Below, one piece after another: positions 42,701-54,817 of a DNA stretch of 64,000 nt (its first letter is position 1; each line of letters opens with the position of its first letter). The DNA is from Lonicera japonica. Lineage: Eukaryota > Streptophyta > Magnoliopsida > Dipsacales > Caprifoliaceae. The stretch is taken from positions 29,939,736-30,003,735 of the forward strand of contig CM038469.1 of NCBI GenBank assembly GCA_021464415.1. The letters run 5' to 3'. Position numbers and translations under genes: made by a program. Below the pieces are notes generated by a model that was not told the origin of the DNA, ran no database searches, and saw nothing but the letters and a program-made list of their open reading frames with translations.

Positions 42701-45700
42701 ATAAAAAATAAATAAAGAAGAAAACTAAGATGCGCCTCCCCCCCCCCCCCCCCCCCAAAAAAAAAAATAATATTTACGTAATTCTTTGACATTCCCCTGC
42801 ATGAAAAGGGCAAAGTCTAATGCCACATTAAAAATTGGTGGTGTGTGTCAGGGGGTTCAAAATCAAAAGGGCCAGGGGCAACAATTAAGCAGTTTCAATC
42901 CACAACAATCTAAATACCTATTCAAACTTGAATACTAAAGTTGCAAGATTAGATTTTAAAACCAACCTGGTAAGCCAGGGTATGATCATTGTTAATTCCT
43001 CGTCCTTTTAATTCTTGCATTATCAAGTAAATGCATTCCTCCATCTGATCTCTGTATGGATCACCTGAATTCTCAACATAACTGACTGGTACCCCATGGG
43101 CACTAAAAAATATCATGACCTGAAGGCACGATATAAAAGGGTAAGCAACACACATATATAACAAAGCCAAAATGTTAAATCTATGACCTATTCACTGTTG
43201 TTTTCTGTAAATATTTCAGTAGGCACATGTCGATTAAACCAACTCAGGAAAGAATCTCACCTCTTCGGAATTGGAAAAACTTTGTAACTCCTTCTCAATT
43301 AAGTCAGCCATAGACTTGACATAACCTTCTCTTTGATACCAGGACTGTATAATAGAAACAGGCATTCTGGACAAAAATGCATCTTCCCTGAAAAAGACAA
43401 ACTCAGATAAGTGAGTGAGGAGAATAAAACTAAGGGAATAAAGTTAGCTAAGTTAAATAATCAAAAATCAATATTTCACCTGAAGAGGTTTTGGAGAACA
43501 CGGATGCTTGAACCAGTCGTAGAGATAGAAAATTGAGGATAAAGCGGTAGCACCACAAGCTTCGTAATTCTGTCCTTCTTAATCTGTCACGGTGAGAAAA
43601 GGACTTTCAACCCTTTAGATTTGAACGAATGTAAACATGATGGGCAATGTTAAAATTGAAGTTTTAAATACTCAGTAGGGGCTGATTAATCTCTCCTAAT
43701 TTTGAGTTGATATCCCTGGGCTTCCTAGTCTAAATATCTATAAATAGTAATGATAACAAATACATGTTGACATACTTCCCCTCCCCTCTCCTCCCCATAA
43801 AAAAGAAAATAAAATTCAGTTACACGGCTGGAAAATCAATCTATGTAGTCTACTCCTTCAATAAAGACAAACCAAGGTATTGGCCACATTAAACCAAAAA
43901 AATGAACAAGCAGGATGGAATCAAATTATTCACAGAGAATTCTTTAAAAATTAATCAAGCCCTAAGTTCAGATTTATGCAAAATGAAATGGTGCTATGGT
44001 ACAGATGGAAAGGGATGCTGATATCAGGTGTTCAAGAAACTCATAGAGAAAGTTGTTATGGAAATGAAATAATATGACCCAGAGTTGTCATTCACTTTCA
44101 AATGGATGTCATAGGTTTGATTCCCCCTCCTGCCCCCCTAAAGACTGGGCCCATACACATTGATGTATCTCTACTTTTGGAAAACAAAAAAGGAAAAACT
44201 AGCAAAACAGAAGATTTTTGTCATTATTTCACTAATTGGGATGTGAGACTAATCACTACTTTGGTTCTTGTACTAAAAACTAATTGGTGTATTAGCCTAA
44301 ACACTAATTGGGTTGTTCACTACTTGCCTGTTTAACAGCATCTTCTGTGAAGGGGTGCCAGTAGCGCATCCCAACGTACACATTTACAGGGAGTTCCTTT
44401 GCTTCCAATGCCATTTTGAGAGTATTTGCCTGACAGGTCAGATTTTTAATATGTTAGTTCATAGCACAATAATTAGTAACATACAAACCAAAGGACAAAA
44501 TCACCAAAGAGAAATAAGAAATAAAAAGATCAAAACCAATAAATAAAAGGCACACATAAAACTAGAGATATTTCTAATTGACCATAATCTTTTATCATCC
44601 TAACACAATCCAAAGATTTCAGCGGGGTCATTACGTTTACCTGCTCATCTGTTATTTTTCGCAAAGGTGAACCACCTCCAATGGCAGCATATCCTTCTTT
44701 ACTTTTGGGAGCCCTAAGTACAGAAATGAGCTGTGCCAATGGTCGCTGGAGGAACTGGAACAGCCTAGGGAGCCGTATGATATCCTGTTCCCAATACACA
44801 AGTTTTTAGTAAAATCAAAGAAGCTGCATTCCTATAATTTCTTGCAACCAAAAATATATGTGCAAAAAAAGAATTACGTACCGGATCCGCAAATAAATTG
44901 AACAAAAACGGCTGAACATCATTAAGTGTCTCTGGTCCTCCAAGATTCAAAAGTAGCACGCCAATCTTTTCCTCTGCAGTGTGTGAATGAGAGTCAATAA
45001 CACTACTCCCTGGATGTGTGCATATACCAACAGAGCAAAACATCTTCCCAGCTAAATTTCTCTTCTGAACAGGCACATGAAGATTTAATTTTCTATCTGT
45101 TGAGTCTGATCTTTCTCCTTCATACGAAATGCTGCAGGCAGGGGTGAGTCTACTCCTTGGGCATAATCTGCAAATTCAAATAATCAGTTAAGATTGGAAG
45201 ATTACTATACCAGTACCTGAAGAAAAATGACTAGAATATCATATAAACAACACTAAGATGCAGTCTGGACCAAGATTTCATTTTCTTACTGTTCAGTATT
45301 TTTGCTTGTCATCATGAGGCCATGTAAATTGCGTATCATGCAAAGTAGAAGGTTGTGGATGAACAAAGCTCCAATGATTTAAACTCGAAAGACTGTTCTC
45401 CTCCTCCATGAAATCATTGAAATGGGAGTATTTTTTGAAAATATAAAAATGTTATCATGTTAAACTTTTGACATATCGTAGACCTGCTGTGACCAGACCT
45501 GCTTATTTTACAGCTTGTCAATTAAATCATTTTTTATAGTTATTTTCTATGAAATTTTTGTTTATATAACATATCACAAAGTAAAAGTACATTATGATCG
45601 TATTAAATGTGAAGGGGTAACAAGTCACGACCAATAATCTCTCATTATCTTAGAAATCCTAAGAATAATCACATTGGAAGAGAAAGTAGGAAACGACGAA

Positions 45701-47197
45701 CCAGATATCAATTACACAGTCAAGCACATTACTCAATGTTAGTCTCTTGACAACCAATTGATATACGTTTTTAAGATTCTTAAGCCAAAAAAGCTGAAGA
45801 AATCTTGAATACATAAATTGTTTCATCAAAAAAATCTAAAAGGACAAAATTAAGACAGAATATTCGGGTTCACCGCACCATTCATTAAAACTAATCAGAC
45901 ACTTTCCTTTTTGGAACATCCCCAGTAAATCAAGTTTCTGAATTTTAAGACCATCCGATAGTCATGAAAATTTTTCCTGCTCATGTAACAATCCCATTCA
46001 TCCCAAGCAATTAACAGTTAATTGTCATCAACAAGCAAGCTAAGTGCCAACTAGAAGCACACAAAAAAAAAGGTGTTAATTTGTAATTGCAAGGCGTAAA
46101 AAAGCCTCCAGTAAATTGCAAAGTTGTCATGTGGCATCTCTGTGGGCGACTCTTTCTAAGAAGTTCTCTGGTTTGGAAGTTGATATCATAATGTGAAACT
46201 GGACAGAGATATGTTTAAATTGATTTTTTTGTTTAGGATATGAATTTTTTTATTTTTTTTTTGTATTTTCCGATGCTAGATGTTAAGTGGGGGGCTGTTC
46301 TTGTTAGTAGTAGCTAGTTTCTAGTTTTCGTCTTTTTTGACTCTTGCAGGGGGACATCATGTCCCTTTTAGCTGTACATTTTCTGTTTTATATTAATATA
46401 ATTTTCTGTTTCTTAAAAAAACAAAAAAGCAATTCTCTCTTATCATATGGGTGCCTAACAAGTAAACTATTGTTAATCACCCAACCCCGTTAAGCCATCA
46501 TTTTGCATATGTTCATCTTCCAACTCCAATTCGCCTCGCCTTTTCCGAACCGCAAAATGTAAATAAATACGAAAAATGAGAAAGTCACCAACGAATAGTT
46601 TGGATGTTGCTACAAGCCTACAACACGATGATTAAGCATCGCATAAAACTATTAAGACAATCCTTCCACAGGTTCTGTTGAAAGTACATTAAAAAAACTA
46701 TGGTCAAATTTGCCATTCAGGTCCGTCCCCTGCTTGATCTAATTCATCAAAATCGATAACATCCAAAATTCTTGGAGCAGCTATAAATATACATATACAC
46801 ACATATATGTGAAAATGATGATAAACAATCGCGTATAAACTAACGCTGAATACTTGATCTAATACATACAAATCAATAACGTCCATAATAGTTGCAACTG
46901 AAAATTTGAAATATATATAACGATGAGAAGAAAAAATCGTGTACAGCAATAGGCTTAGGCTCAATATTAGGTAAAAACACCATAATCAAATGATACGCAG
47001 TTCATCCCTTTCTTGATCTAATACATTCAAATCAATCCATAATACTTGCAATTGATACATATATGGGAGAAAAACGCTAGAAAAATTATTGTATAAGCTT
47101 ACGCTGAAGATCTAGGGCTAAATTTGCCGCGATTGGAGCTCGAAACATTCATTTGGGGAAGAACACGATACGAAGAAGAACCGGTAGCTACGTCCAT
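39770..47197 (-). CDS. FC1: Ferrochelatase-1 (FC1 type), nine exons
   Basis: Terminal enzyme of haem synthesis, inserting Fe2+ into protoporphyrin IX; plastid (possibly also mitochondrial) membrane protein. Exons (minus): 47197-47103, 45167-44882, 44784-44641, 44429-44328, 43583-43480, 43387-43261, 43119-42967, 42456-42356, 40094-39770, giving 478 aa with the frame kept at every join. The Ser/Arg-rich first ~90 residues look like a transit peptide. Core motifs: [72 protein letters not shown], the catalytic-His loop [27 protein letters not shown] with the conserved Glu, and [18 protein letters not shown]. The C-terminus has one hydrophobic helix ([18 protein letters not shown]) and lacks the chlorophyll-binding LHC-type tail (WNGRAAML) of FC2, hence FC1. 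Intron 4 starts with GC, not GT. Confidence 0.96.
40553..41401. mobile_element. hAT-like non-autonomous element in the last FC1 intron (849 bp)
   Basis: Perfect 17-bp terminal inverted repeats CAGTGTTTTAAATAGCG, a well-known form of hAT end. Many sub-terminal TAGCG/CGCTA motifs are present on both sides. The flanking 8-mers (GTATATAT and GTGTATAT) are similar but not identical, in simple-sequence DNA. The inside has a CT-rich stretch, GCGCCTAGGG and CTACCAG|GTATTG that look like the leader and first splice site of a lost transposase gene. No ORF. Confidence 0.8.
42738..42767. repeat. C19-A11 homopolymer junction in FC1 intron 7
   Basis: Nineteen Cs followed by eleven As. Homopolymers this long are prone to length error in sequencing as well as to slippage, so the exact count is uncertain. 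Confidence 0.8.
44322..44327 (-). other. Non-canonical GC splice donor of FC1 intron 4
   Basis: On the minus strand exon 4 ends ...GTTAAACAG and the intron begins GCAAGT. Using GC keeps phase 0 into the next exon ([14 protein letters not shown]) and matches the family sequence across the join. The nearest GT, four bases on, would break the frame. The site fits the CAG|GCAAGT consensus of plant GC-AG introns. Confidence 0.85.
46725..47110. repeat. Three diverged repeats in FC1 intron 1 reaching the donor site
   Basis: CTTGATCTAAT-CAT-CAAAATC-ATAAC-TCCA-AATTCTTG-type units start near 46731, 46855 and 47012. Two copies are joined to ACGCTGAA-type sequence that matches the exon 1/intron 1 border (GCTTACGCTGAAG at 47097-47109). 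On the minus strand the internal copy reads TTCAGCGTTAG where the real donor reads TTCAGCGTAAG. So the exon edge was part of the duplicated unit and the copy decayed. Confidence 0.65.
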
Positions 47198-48339
47198 GGC
47201 GTCGAATTCAGAAAGTAAAGCTTTTTAAAAAAAATTCACTGATCAAATTGATTCAATGATGATGTTAGAGAAAGAATAATAAATAATTTGAGTATTCTAT
47301 TCTAGGGTTTTTGACGATTTATTTATGAGAGAGAATGGTCAAAAGTCTCTTTTGGTGTGACAGAGAAGTAGTTGAGAGTTGGGCAACCGAACCGAAAATT
47401 TCGGTAACTGATACCGAACCGGAAATATTACGGTTACCAATCGGTCCAGTTATTTGTTTTGGTAAATCGAAATTGTCTTAATTATATAAAAACAACTTAA
47501 GACTCAAAAAAAAAATTAATATTTTAGAAAAAGTAAAAAGCTCTTACTTAAACTCTATGTTTAATCTTGAAACAAAATCTACTATTATTAAATTTATAAT
47601 TAAAAAAGTAAGGCAAATTTTTTTTGTCTTTTATACAAATCCATCTATCTAGCATTTGTATCATTATTAAATTAGATTCTTCATTACCAATTAGAAATAT
47701 GATACATATTCAAGTGTATAATATATATTTTTTTAGATTTATAAAAAGACTTTAAAACTATTAAACTATTAAAAGATGGTAATTGAATTGCTAAAACTAT
47801 AACTTGTTTTCTAATAAAGTTTGGTGCAATGATTAATTTTTAAATATAAAAATAAAAAAAACTAAAATAATTATAATTATAATTTTACACATTAAAAAAA
47901 ATATTGGATTCATAATTTGAAATATTTAAAAAAAATACTCGATCAATATGTTATGTTTAATTATTATTTTTTGGTCAAAATTACTAATTTAATTGATTAA
48001 TGAAAGAATAAGAAATAATTACTTAAAATATATGGAATTTACTATTTTGCATGAGTTAAAATGTTAATAATGATAAAGATGGGTTGAAATTTGGTAAATA
48101 TGTAGCTAATAATTGACCTAAGTTTAATAAAATTTACTACCCGTTAGATAATCATTTTCCTTTTTAGAATTACACTAGAGTCCTCCAATGAATAGTTACT
48201 TTGAATTCAGAAAATCAAATTCAATTAGAAACTCTTTGGATTCAATTTTGGTAAACGCAGATTTCTAGTGGTTAGTAGTTCGGACTCTCCGCGAAGAGAA
48301 TTAATCTAAATACACGAAAATTGATCCGAACACATTGAC

Positions 48340-48377
<38 letters not shown>

Positions 48378-49498
48378 TTTGATGATGCGTGGCCTTATAT
48401 CAACCGCTTAAACCGAACAAGAGTAGAGGAGAGGGGCAACTGCTGCGAAATTACATTAGGTCAGGTCAACTGATATTTAATGCTTTCTACAATGATACAA
48501 GAGAATTGGTCGCCGCGTGTGCTCGCGGTGGGCAGGGTTGTGTCGATTACCAGGGAGCACGGGGAGATCCGTGTGCCGCGTGTGTTTAATTTTTTCGCAA
48601 AATTTAATTCAAACCGATTGTTCTATTTTAATTTTTTTGAATTAGTAAATCAAATTAGGTTTATCTTTCGAAAGCAAAAAAAATGGTAAATTTGTTTCAA
48701 TTTTGAATTTGGATATTGTGTAAACTTATCCAATTAGTATATATTTTTTTTAAAGTGTCACATATTTCTATGTTATCAATAATTTATATATATAAAAGGA
48801 AAACTATGTGCATCTTATGTGGGTGGTTGTTGATGCCATTTACTCTCATGAGGGTGACTCTTGTTCAAATTATGTAGTTCGGATTGGATTCTTTGATATG
48901 AATAATTAATCTTATCTTCCAATTACTTTATTGAATTTCGGTATGTGCTTTACTAACTAAGTTAGCTCACTTAGATTTAATCTAAGTAATGAACTTAAAA
49001 GTACGAGTATTCACACAAAACATCTAAGTTTGAGCCCCACTCACATCTTCTTCATCTTCTTGAACCACCTGAATTTATTAAATTGTATGTATCAAAAAAA
49101 TAATGGTAATGAAAATGATATCGTCTTAATGGGAAATATATTGTGAGGATGGCAACTTCAGATTTAAAGTCTTTCAAATAATGTATTAAAGTGCTACATG
49201 AACTTTTTGTTTTCTTAACGAATTTTTAAAGCTATACAATATTTTGACTTTTTTTTAAATAAAAAGCAAGGTATTATTTAATAATATCAAATATAAAAAC
49301 AAGATCCAAATTTTACTATGAACTTTGAAAACAAATTTGATGAATACTGCAAAGGAAAATCTTGGCCATAAATTGCACCTTTGGAGACGTTATTTCCAAG
49401 TATTGCAAACAAATGAGTTCTCGTATGCTATACAAGAAGCAAGCTTTTAGACGTAGATATTCACTTGCCACTTATTTTACTACTTAAATCTAAAAATT
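47198..49498. other. FC1 upstream region and AT-rich intergenic
   Basis: The first few hundred bases are the FC1 promoter/5' UTR side. ACCGAACCGAAA-type motifs at about 47383-47475 resemble the sub-terminal part of a hAT-like MITE. A (TAA)12 microsatellite is at 48341-48377. A GC-richer patch near 48500-48590 has no recognised product. Confidence 0.5.
48341..48377. repeat. (TAA)12 microsatellite
   Basis: Uninterrupted TAA trinucleotide run; likely polymorphic in length. Confidence 0.95.
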
Positions 49499-49646
49499 TA
49501 AAATGGCGATCGCACAGTTAATCTACTTAGAGAACCTTCAGGCAAATTTGACTTCTTTGTCACCTATGGAAAACCCTCCGTTACCAACACCTCCTCCAGA
49601 AGTTACAAATTGCAAGCCTTCTCCTCCTCCTCAAAATCAATTCGAG
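49499..49646 (+). pseudogene. Inverted fragment of the pararetrovirus
   Basis: About 145 bp on the plus strand match the minus-strand virus sequence near 55334-55468 with few differences (GGCGATCGCACAGTT, CCAACACCTCCTCCAGAAGTTA, CCTTCTCCTCCTCCTCAAAAT). It is joined directly to the leader side of the main copy, which runs the other way. So the locus contains an inverted piece of itself. Confidence 0.85.
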
Positions 49647-49698
49647 AGAAACTTCTTTGATCTAAATGCCTCTTCCTAACAATGAGCAAAGAGCTCTC

Positions 49699-49706
49699 TA
49701 TTTATA
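49699..49706 (-). promoter_or_regulatory. TATA box of the endogenous pararetrovirus
   Basis: On the minus strand CGCTATAAATAGAGAGCTC follows the last viral ORF, where caulimovirids carry the promoter for their genome-length RNA. Adjacent leader sequence runs to the inverted junction at about 49646. Activity in the plant is unknown. Confidence 0.55.
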
Positions 49707-49967
49707 GCGAAAATAAAACACATTCGGAGGTACCATCACCATACAGCTAGAAAGAAGAGCAATAATTACTAAGGGGAAAGGAAAAGATTCCTTCCGACAA
49801 AAGTTACTGCACACACCCCTTTTTTTTTCAATAAAGCAAAACACACGCATAATAATAAAAACGACATATTACATCAAACAGGAAAAGTAATTTTGGAAAG
49901 TGGATGTGAGTTAAAGTGAGTTAACTCATTCTGCCGACAGTGAGTTGAATCCAAGCTGAAGAGCGAT

Positions 49968-51044
49968 TCAATATGTTTCATTTTCATCATCATCAACGCT
50001 GAAATGTCCATCTAGGGAGTATGGTTCATCATGGGGGTATGGTTCTGCTTCATCATCATCTTCGTAACCGTCATCGCTGTTGTAGATGAAGTTTTCGAGA
50101 TCATTATCGGCTGTATTTTGAACGTCTACGGGATCATTAGGTTCTTCTTCTTCAGAATCAGAACTAATACCAATAAATGCGTCAGAATCAGAACTCTGTT
50201 CACCATCTTACCAGAAGTGGTCATGTGAATAGCGGAGCACAAGAGAGACTATTCATATCAGTAGATATCCACAGATCAAAACCAAACTTGACATATTCAG
50301 GGAATTTTTCAAGATCAGCATTGTTGACAGAACAAATATGTTGGAGAAAGAGCATATGATTGATATTATAAGGTTCTTTGCTGATTCTGCAAGGTTTGTG
50401 GTGTACCACTGAACAATTTTGGCATTACTTCCATCAGTATGGGGTATTTTCATAGGGCAATGGGAAGTGATGAGAACATATCTGTGGTGATGAATTTGTA
50501 AATCTTCCTTCCATTGATATGGGGTTTTGAACCATTTGAGGAATGTAAAGAAATTGTATGTACCATGAGTGACTAGGTCATACAAATCTCTATACAAGTC
50601 TTGAATTTATGGGTCTGCTATTAAGATTTCAATGTATTGCAGAAGGACTGGGGCATCAAAGATGAAACCAACTATATAGGCCTTGGTAAGGTACCAAATA
50701 AATGCGAGTGCATGTATTGGGACTCTGCTGGGACGATGAATATGGAATAAAGAGACAAATGGGTAATCCGAATGGAGGCGTAAACCTCTAAAAACTAATC
50801 CATATTTTTTCAGGGTAATCTCTAAGAATCGAATAGTGAGATCTATATCTCGGAGTTTGAGGGTATAATTGAGAACAATATTCTGGACGTTTATTAGGAG
50901 GTAATGGATGGCTTCAAGGGGTTCAAGCTGAGGGTTAAAGTCTGAGAACTGGAATGGATGAGAAATTAATTTAGAGAATGATTTTCTATTTTGGGAAGGG
51001 GGATTGTTACTGGAGCTGGCTTGGTCAGGAATTTTGCGATGCAT
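49968..51044 (-). pseudogene. Pararetrovirus second ORF, unknown function, broken
   Basis: Starts with ATG at 51044, downstream of the RNase H region, and reads with an in-frame stop at 50607-50609 and another at 50253-50255. The first part has no domain I recognise. A frame change or stop lies near 50200. The last ~80 codons are very acidic (EEEEPNDPVD, DDGYEDDDEAEP, DDDENETY) and end at 49968. A second ORF after RNase H has been described in some endogenous caulimovirids (florendovirus type), which I recall as being of unknown role. Not functional here. Confidence 0.6.
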
Positions 51045-51248
51045 GATGAGAGGAGTGACTTGGGTTATTGGGAATACACAATGTAAGATTTGTGGAATGG
51101 GTGAAGGCTGGGTTTGGTATTTATTTGGTTTGCAGGGAAATGGTTCTTTTAACTGGGCGATGTGGGGTAACTGGGTATCTGGCTAGGTTCGAGAAAAGTA
51201 ATATACAATTATATTTTATTTTTCTTGAATATGCTTGGTTGTGAATGA

Positions 51249-54200
51249 CTATTGTGAAAACCATTCAGACCATCGAAGTAACTGGGGATTTAGAATTTGC
51301 TTTTGTTTGAAATTAAGCATTGCCGGGAATGACTCCATGACCATTTCAATTATGAAGTGGTGACCAATGAGATGGAACTGGAACTTTTCTATTTCGTGTT
51401 GGACTGCTAAAATTTCTTTAAAAGTGGAATGGTAGTGGCTTTCAGATGGTTTGAACTTGCCGAATTTGTATCCACACACTTGTCTTTTGCCATTGGTTTC
51501 TTCAAAAAGGATTGCTGCCCAATATTAATTACTGGCGTCAGTCTGCAGTATTCTTGTACCGTTTGAAGGAATTTGCAATGGAGGGAGGTTTTGGGTAAGC
51601 TGTTTGAGCTTAGCAATACATTCTGCATGAAGTTTAGACCAAAGAGGTAGGGATTTTTTGAGTAACTCAGTTAAAGGGCCGATGTATTTTGAAAGGTGGA
51701 GAATGAACTGGGACATGTAGTTTACAAGTCCAAGGAATTATTGTACATGGAAAATCGAGGTGAGTTTGTCCGGGAACTTCAAGAGATCTTTTAAAATATG
51801 GGGCAGCAGTTTGATTTTGCCATCAGAAATCTGCATTCCTAAGAATTCAATTTATGTTACTGCAATTACCATTTTCTTTTGGGACAACATGATTCCATTT
51901 TCGAGGATAAGTTGATAGAAATAACTGAGGAGATTAAGGTGAGAGTCCATGTCCATGGAGTACAGGAGGATGTCATCAATGTAGATGAGAGCATTTGCCA
52001 TTAAATGTTGAAAGATCTGTGTCATCGTTCTTTGGAAAATAGAGGGGGCATTTTTTAAACTGAATGGCATCACCGTCCATTAGTAGTGGTAGCATAGGAT
52101 ACAAAATGTTGTCTTATGTCTTTCGCTAGGTTCAATTCTAATTTGCCAAAATCCTGCTTTGAGATCAAACTTTGAAAAGATCTTTGCATGGGATAGTTAG
52201 TTGAACAATGAATGCTTTTGTGGGAAAGAAAACTTATCACTGAGTAAGAAATGATTAAGAGGCTGATAGTTTATGACAAGTCTCATTTTTCCACGAATTT
52301 GCTCTGATCGTTTATTTACATAGAAGGCTTCACACGCCCATTGGGAGGTTGTTTCTTCTATGAGTTTTTGTTGGACAAGAGCTTGTAATTCTGCAGTGGC
52401 AAGGGCTAAGTGTTCTGGATTCATTTCAGAATGAGAGGCTTTTATAGGATTGACATTTTCATTGAGCTTGAATGGAAGCATCACAAAGTATTTTGGGTTT
52501 TGCCAAAGGAGATTTGAACATTTTTGGAGGAATTCGGTATGTGATTCAGCACATGAGGTATTTATAAGTTGTGTGGTGAGGGATTCAATGGAATGGTGGT
52601 TGGCCAAAGGGAATTCTATTATTGGGGATTGAATATGATATGCTTCTGAAGAAGTGACCCAAGGTATGAGGTATTTTTTGAAACGTAAACCGTCATCGAA
52701 AAATCCTAAACTTGGGAGTTGTCGGATTATATTAAAACTAACAAGAATATCCTTCTATGGGAGAGAAATACCATATACTCTATAATGAATTATTTTCCCT
52801 GGGAATATTTGAAGTTGGATAGCCTTACTGATTTCATCAACCATAAGGATATTGCCATTTGCAACTCTAAAATCAATTGAACATTTTCGCCAATAGGATG
52901 TAGGTAACTTTGAAGGATTCATGAATGTTCGAGCTGAACCAGTATCAAAGAATGCTATCAGTGGGATGGGTTTATGGTAAGATTTTTTGATGAGTAAAAC
53001 CTAAGGAACTGGTTGTGGAACGAGGGATATACATTCTTCCAAAGAATTAACCATTCGTAAATTTGGTTCGGGTTTAGTTTCAGAAGGGGATTCTAAGGTA
53101 ATATCTGAAAGTGAATTTTCTTCTTGATCGGAATAATGGATTTGCATGATGGTCTCTGGGGAGGCTTGTTCCTCTGCGGAGAGAATAGACTCAATATCAG
53201 ATTCAGCTATGTCTAGATGAAACTGTTGGAGGAGTGCCATGAATGCTTCTTTTTTCTTTGCATTAGGACAATTTTTGGCAAAATGTTCTTTTTTGTGACA
53301 AATGAAACATCCATCAGTGCGTTTCTTCTTAAAGTTTTTTTTTACAAACTTTCAGGAATTTTTCTTCTTGAAACGTCGATGCTTGGAATTTTTCTTCTAT
53401 GGCTTATCTTCATCGTAAGACTTGCATTTGGAGTGCTTGGAACGCCGAGAACGCTTTCCTTTTCTGTGGGATCTGCAGTCACATTGCTTGTCATTCTTGC
53501 ATTTGATCTTCATCCAGTCTTTTTTACAAGAGGGAGAGATCCTTTCACTATTCTTCTGAATATTCTTCATCAGTGTCTGCTGATTACTCATGCGTTCAAT
53601 TGTATCTACAAATAATTCATAGATATCTGTGAGGGAGAGACTGTTAAACTCCAATTTTTGGATTTTGATTAGTTTCTTGGCTTCCACTACTAGAGGATTT
53701 GGAAATGAATGAAAGAAAATCTGTTCAAGATTAACATCGTCTATTCCGCCTAGTACGTAGAAACGCTTGGAGACCCATTCGTAATGTTTTTCAAGATCCT
53801 TAAGATCTAAAGAACAACATTTCATATTCAGGAGTTCATCTCGCATGATATCAAGGTGTTGTAGGGGCTTGCCAACAAATTCAATATATAGGAGATTAAG
53901 GAATTTGTCAACTGTTTCTTGCTTTTGAAGGATTATCTGCCTGTACAGGCCAAGGGATTCATACCAATATTTCAATTGACCATTTAAGCGGGCAAGGAAT
54001 CGCTTAAAAACTTTCGACTGGGGATAATTTTCAAGATCGGTGTTTATCCATGCTGTGAAACTGGCAAATCTGTCACGCCATTGTTTTGGTGGAATATTAT
54101 CAATCGTGAAACGTTAATAATTTTCACTGGCTAAGACTTTTGGCAGAGAATAATCTTCATCATCGCTGGAGCTTTCTGTTGAAGGATCTTCAATAATAGG

Positions 54201-54334
54201 TTCATTGGGAGGAGCTGGTGGAGGTTGTGCTTGACGCGGTTGTTGTTGCTGTTGTTGCTGTTGTGCCATGAAAACATCTTCAAAGCTTTCGAACAAGTCT
54301 TGCTGCGGGTTTTAACTTGTGGCCTATTATTCAC
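51249..54334 (-). pseudogene. Pararetrovirus capsid-zinc knuckle-protease-RT-RNase H region, broken
   Basis: One minus-strand frame runs from about 54296 to 51249, interrupted by stops at about 54114, 53397, 53001, 52197, 51852 and 51525. Order: a Gln-rich then acidic segment (54.3-54.1 kb), capsid-like region (53975-53400) ending in a basic Lys/Arg stretch, a CCHC zinc knuckle (about 53262-53312; Cys-x2-Cys-x4-His-x4-Cys intact), aspartic protease with DTGSA (about 52950), reverse transcriptase with YIDDILLYS (about 51960-52000) and RNase H with TDAS (about 51525-51545). The order and motifs are those of Caulimoviridae. Retrotransposon integrase is absent, which separates it from Ty3/gypsy. 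With this many stops no polyprotein can be made. Confidence 0.88.
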
Positions 54335-54817
54335 TGTGAGGTTCTTTAGGAAAAAGAAAATCTAGTTTTCAGACACACTTTCTTCATTGTGAACAGCAAA
54401 CATGTCCATCTGTCTTGTGGACGTACCCTGTGTTGTATCATATTCTTCAAAATATGCTGCTGAGTGAGTAACAGCACTGGTCCTTTGGAAGGATTGTTGG
54501 ATTGGCTAGACTGAGCGAATTGGTTGACGATATGTATCTAAGTACATGTCATCATAATCAGGATTTCTGGTGGAGATACGGGGTGAAACAGGAGGATTTG
54601 GTTTAGGCTTGGAATAAGTATAATGGTTTTTGGTTCTGGTAGGCTTTAGTTTTGGGTCAGGCCAATTTGGGAGTTTTCGTCGTGGAACATCTGCCCAAAG
54701 ATTTGTACTATTTGGATTAGTAAGACCTGTCGAGGGGGTGGTATTTCCAAAACTTAATCCTGGGAATGATATTTTTGGGGCTTGTTGGAGAGAATCAAGT
54801 TGGGCCTAGAGGAATTT

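Noticed and set aside
48389..48589. GC-richer short ORF near 48.5 kb
   Set aside because: No homology recognised, no splice or promoter context; may be a fragment of an unknown repeat.
49504..49675. Independent Pro-rich small gene
   Set aside because: The sequence is an inverted copy of the virus Pro-rich linker.
53217..53615. 132-codon plus-strand ORF in the virus region
   Set aside because: It lies opposite the capsid/zinc-knuckle frame and has no independent support.
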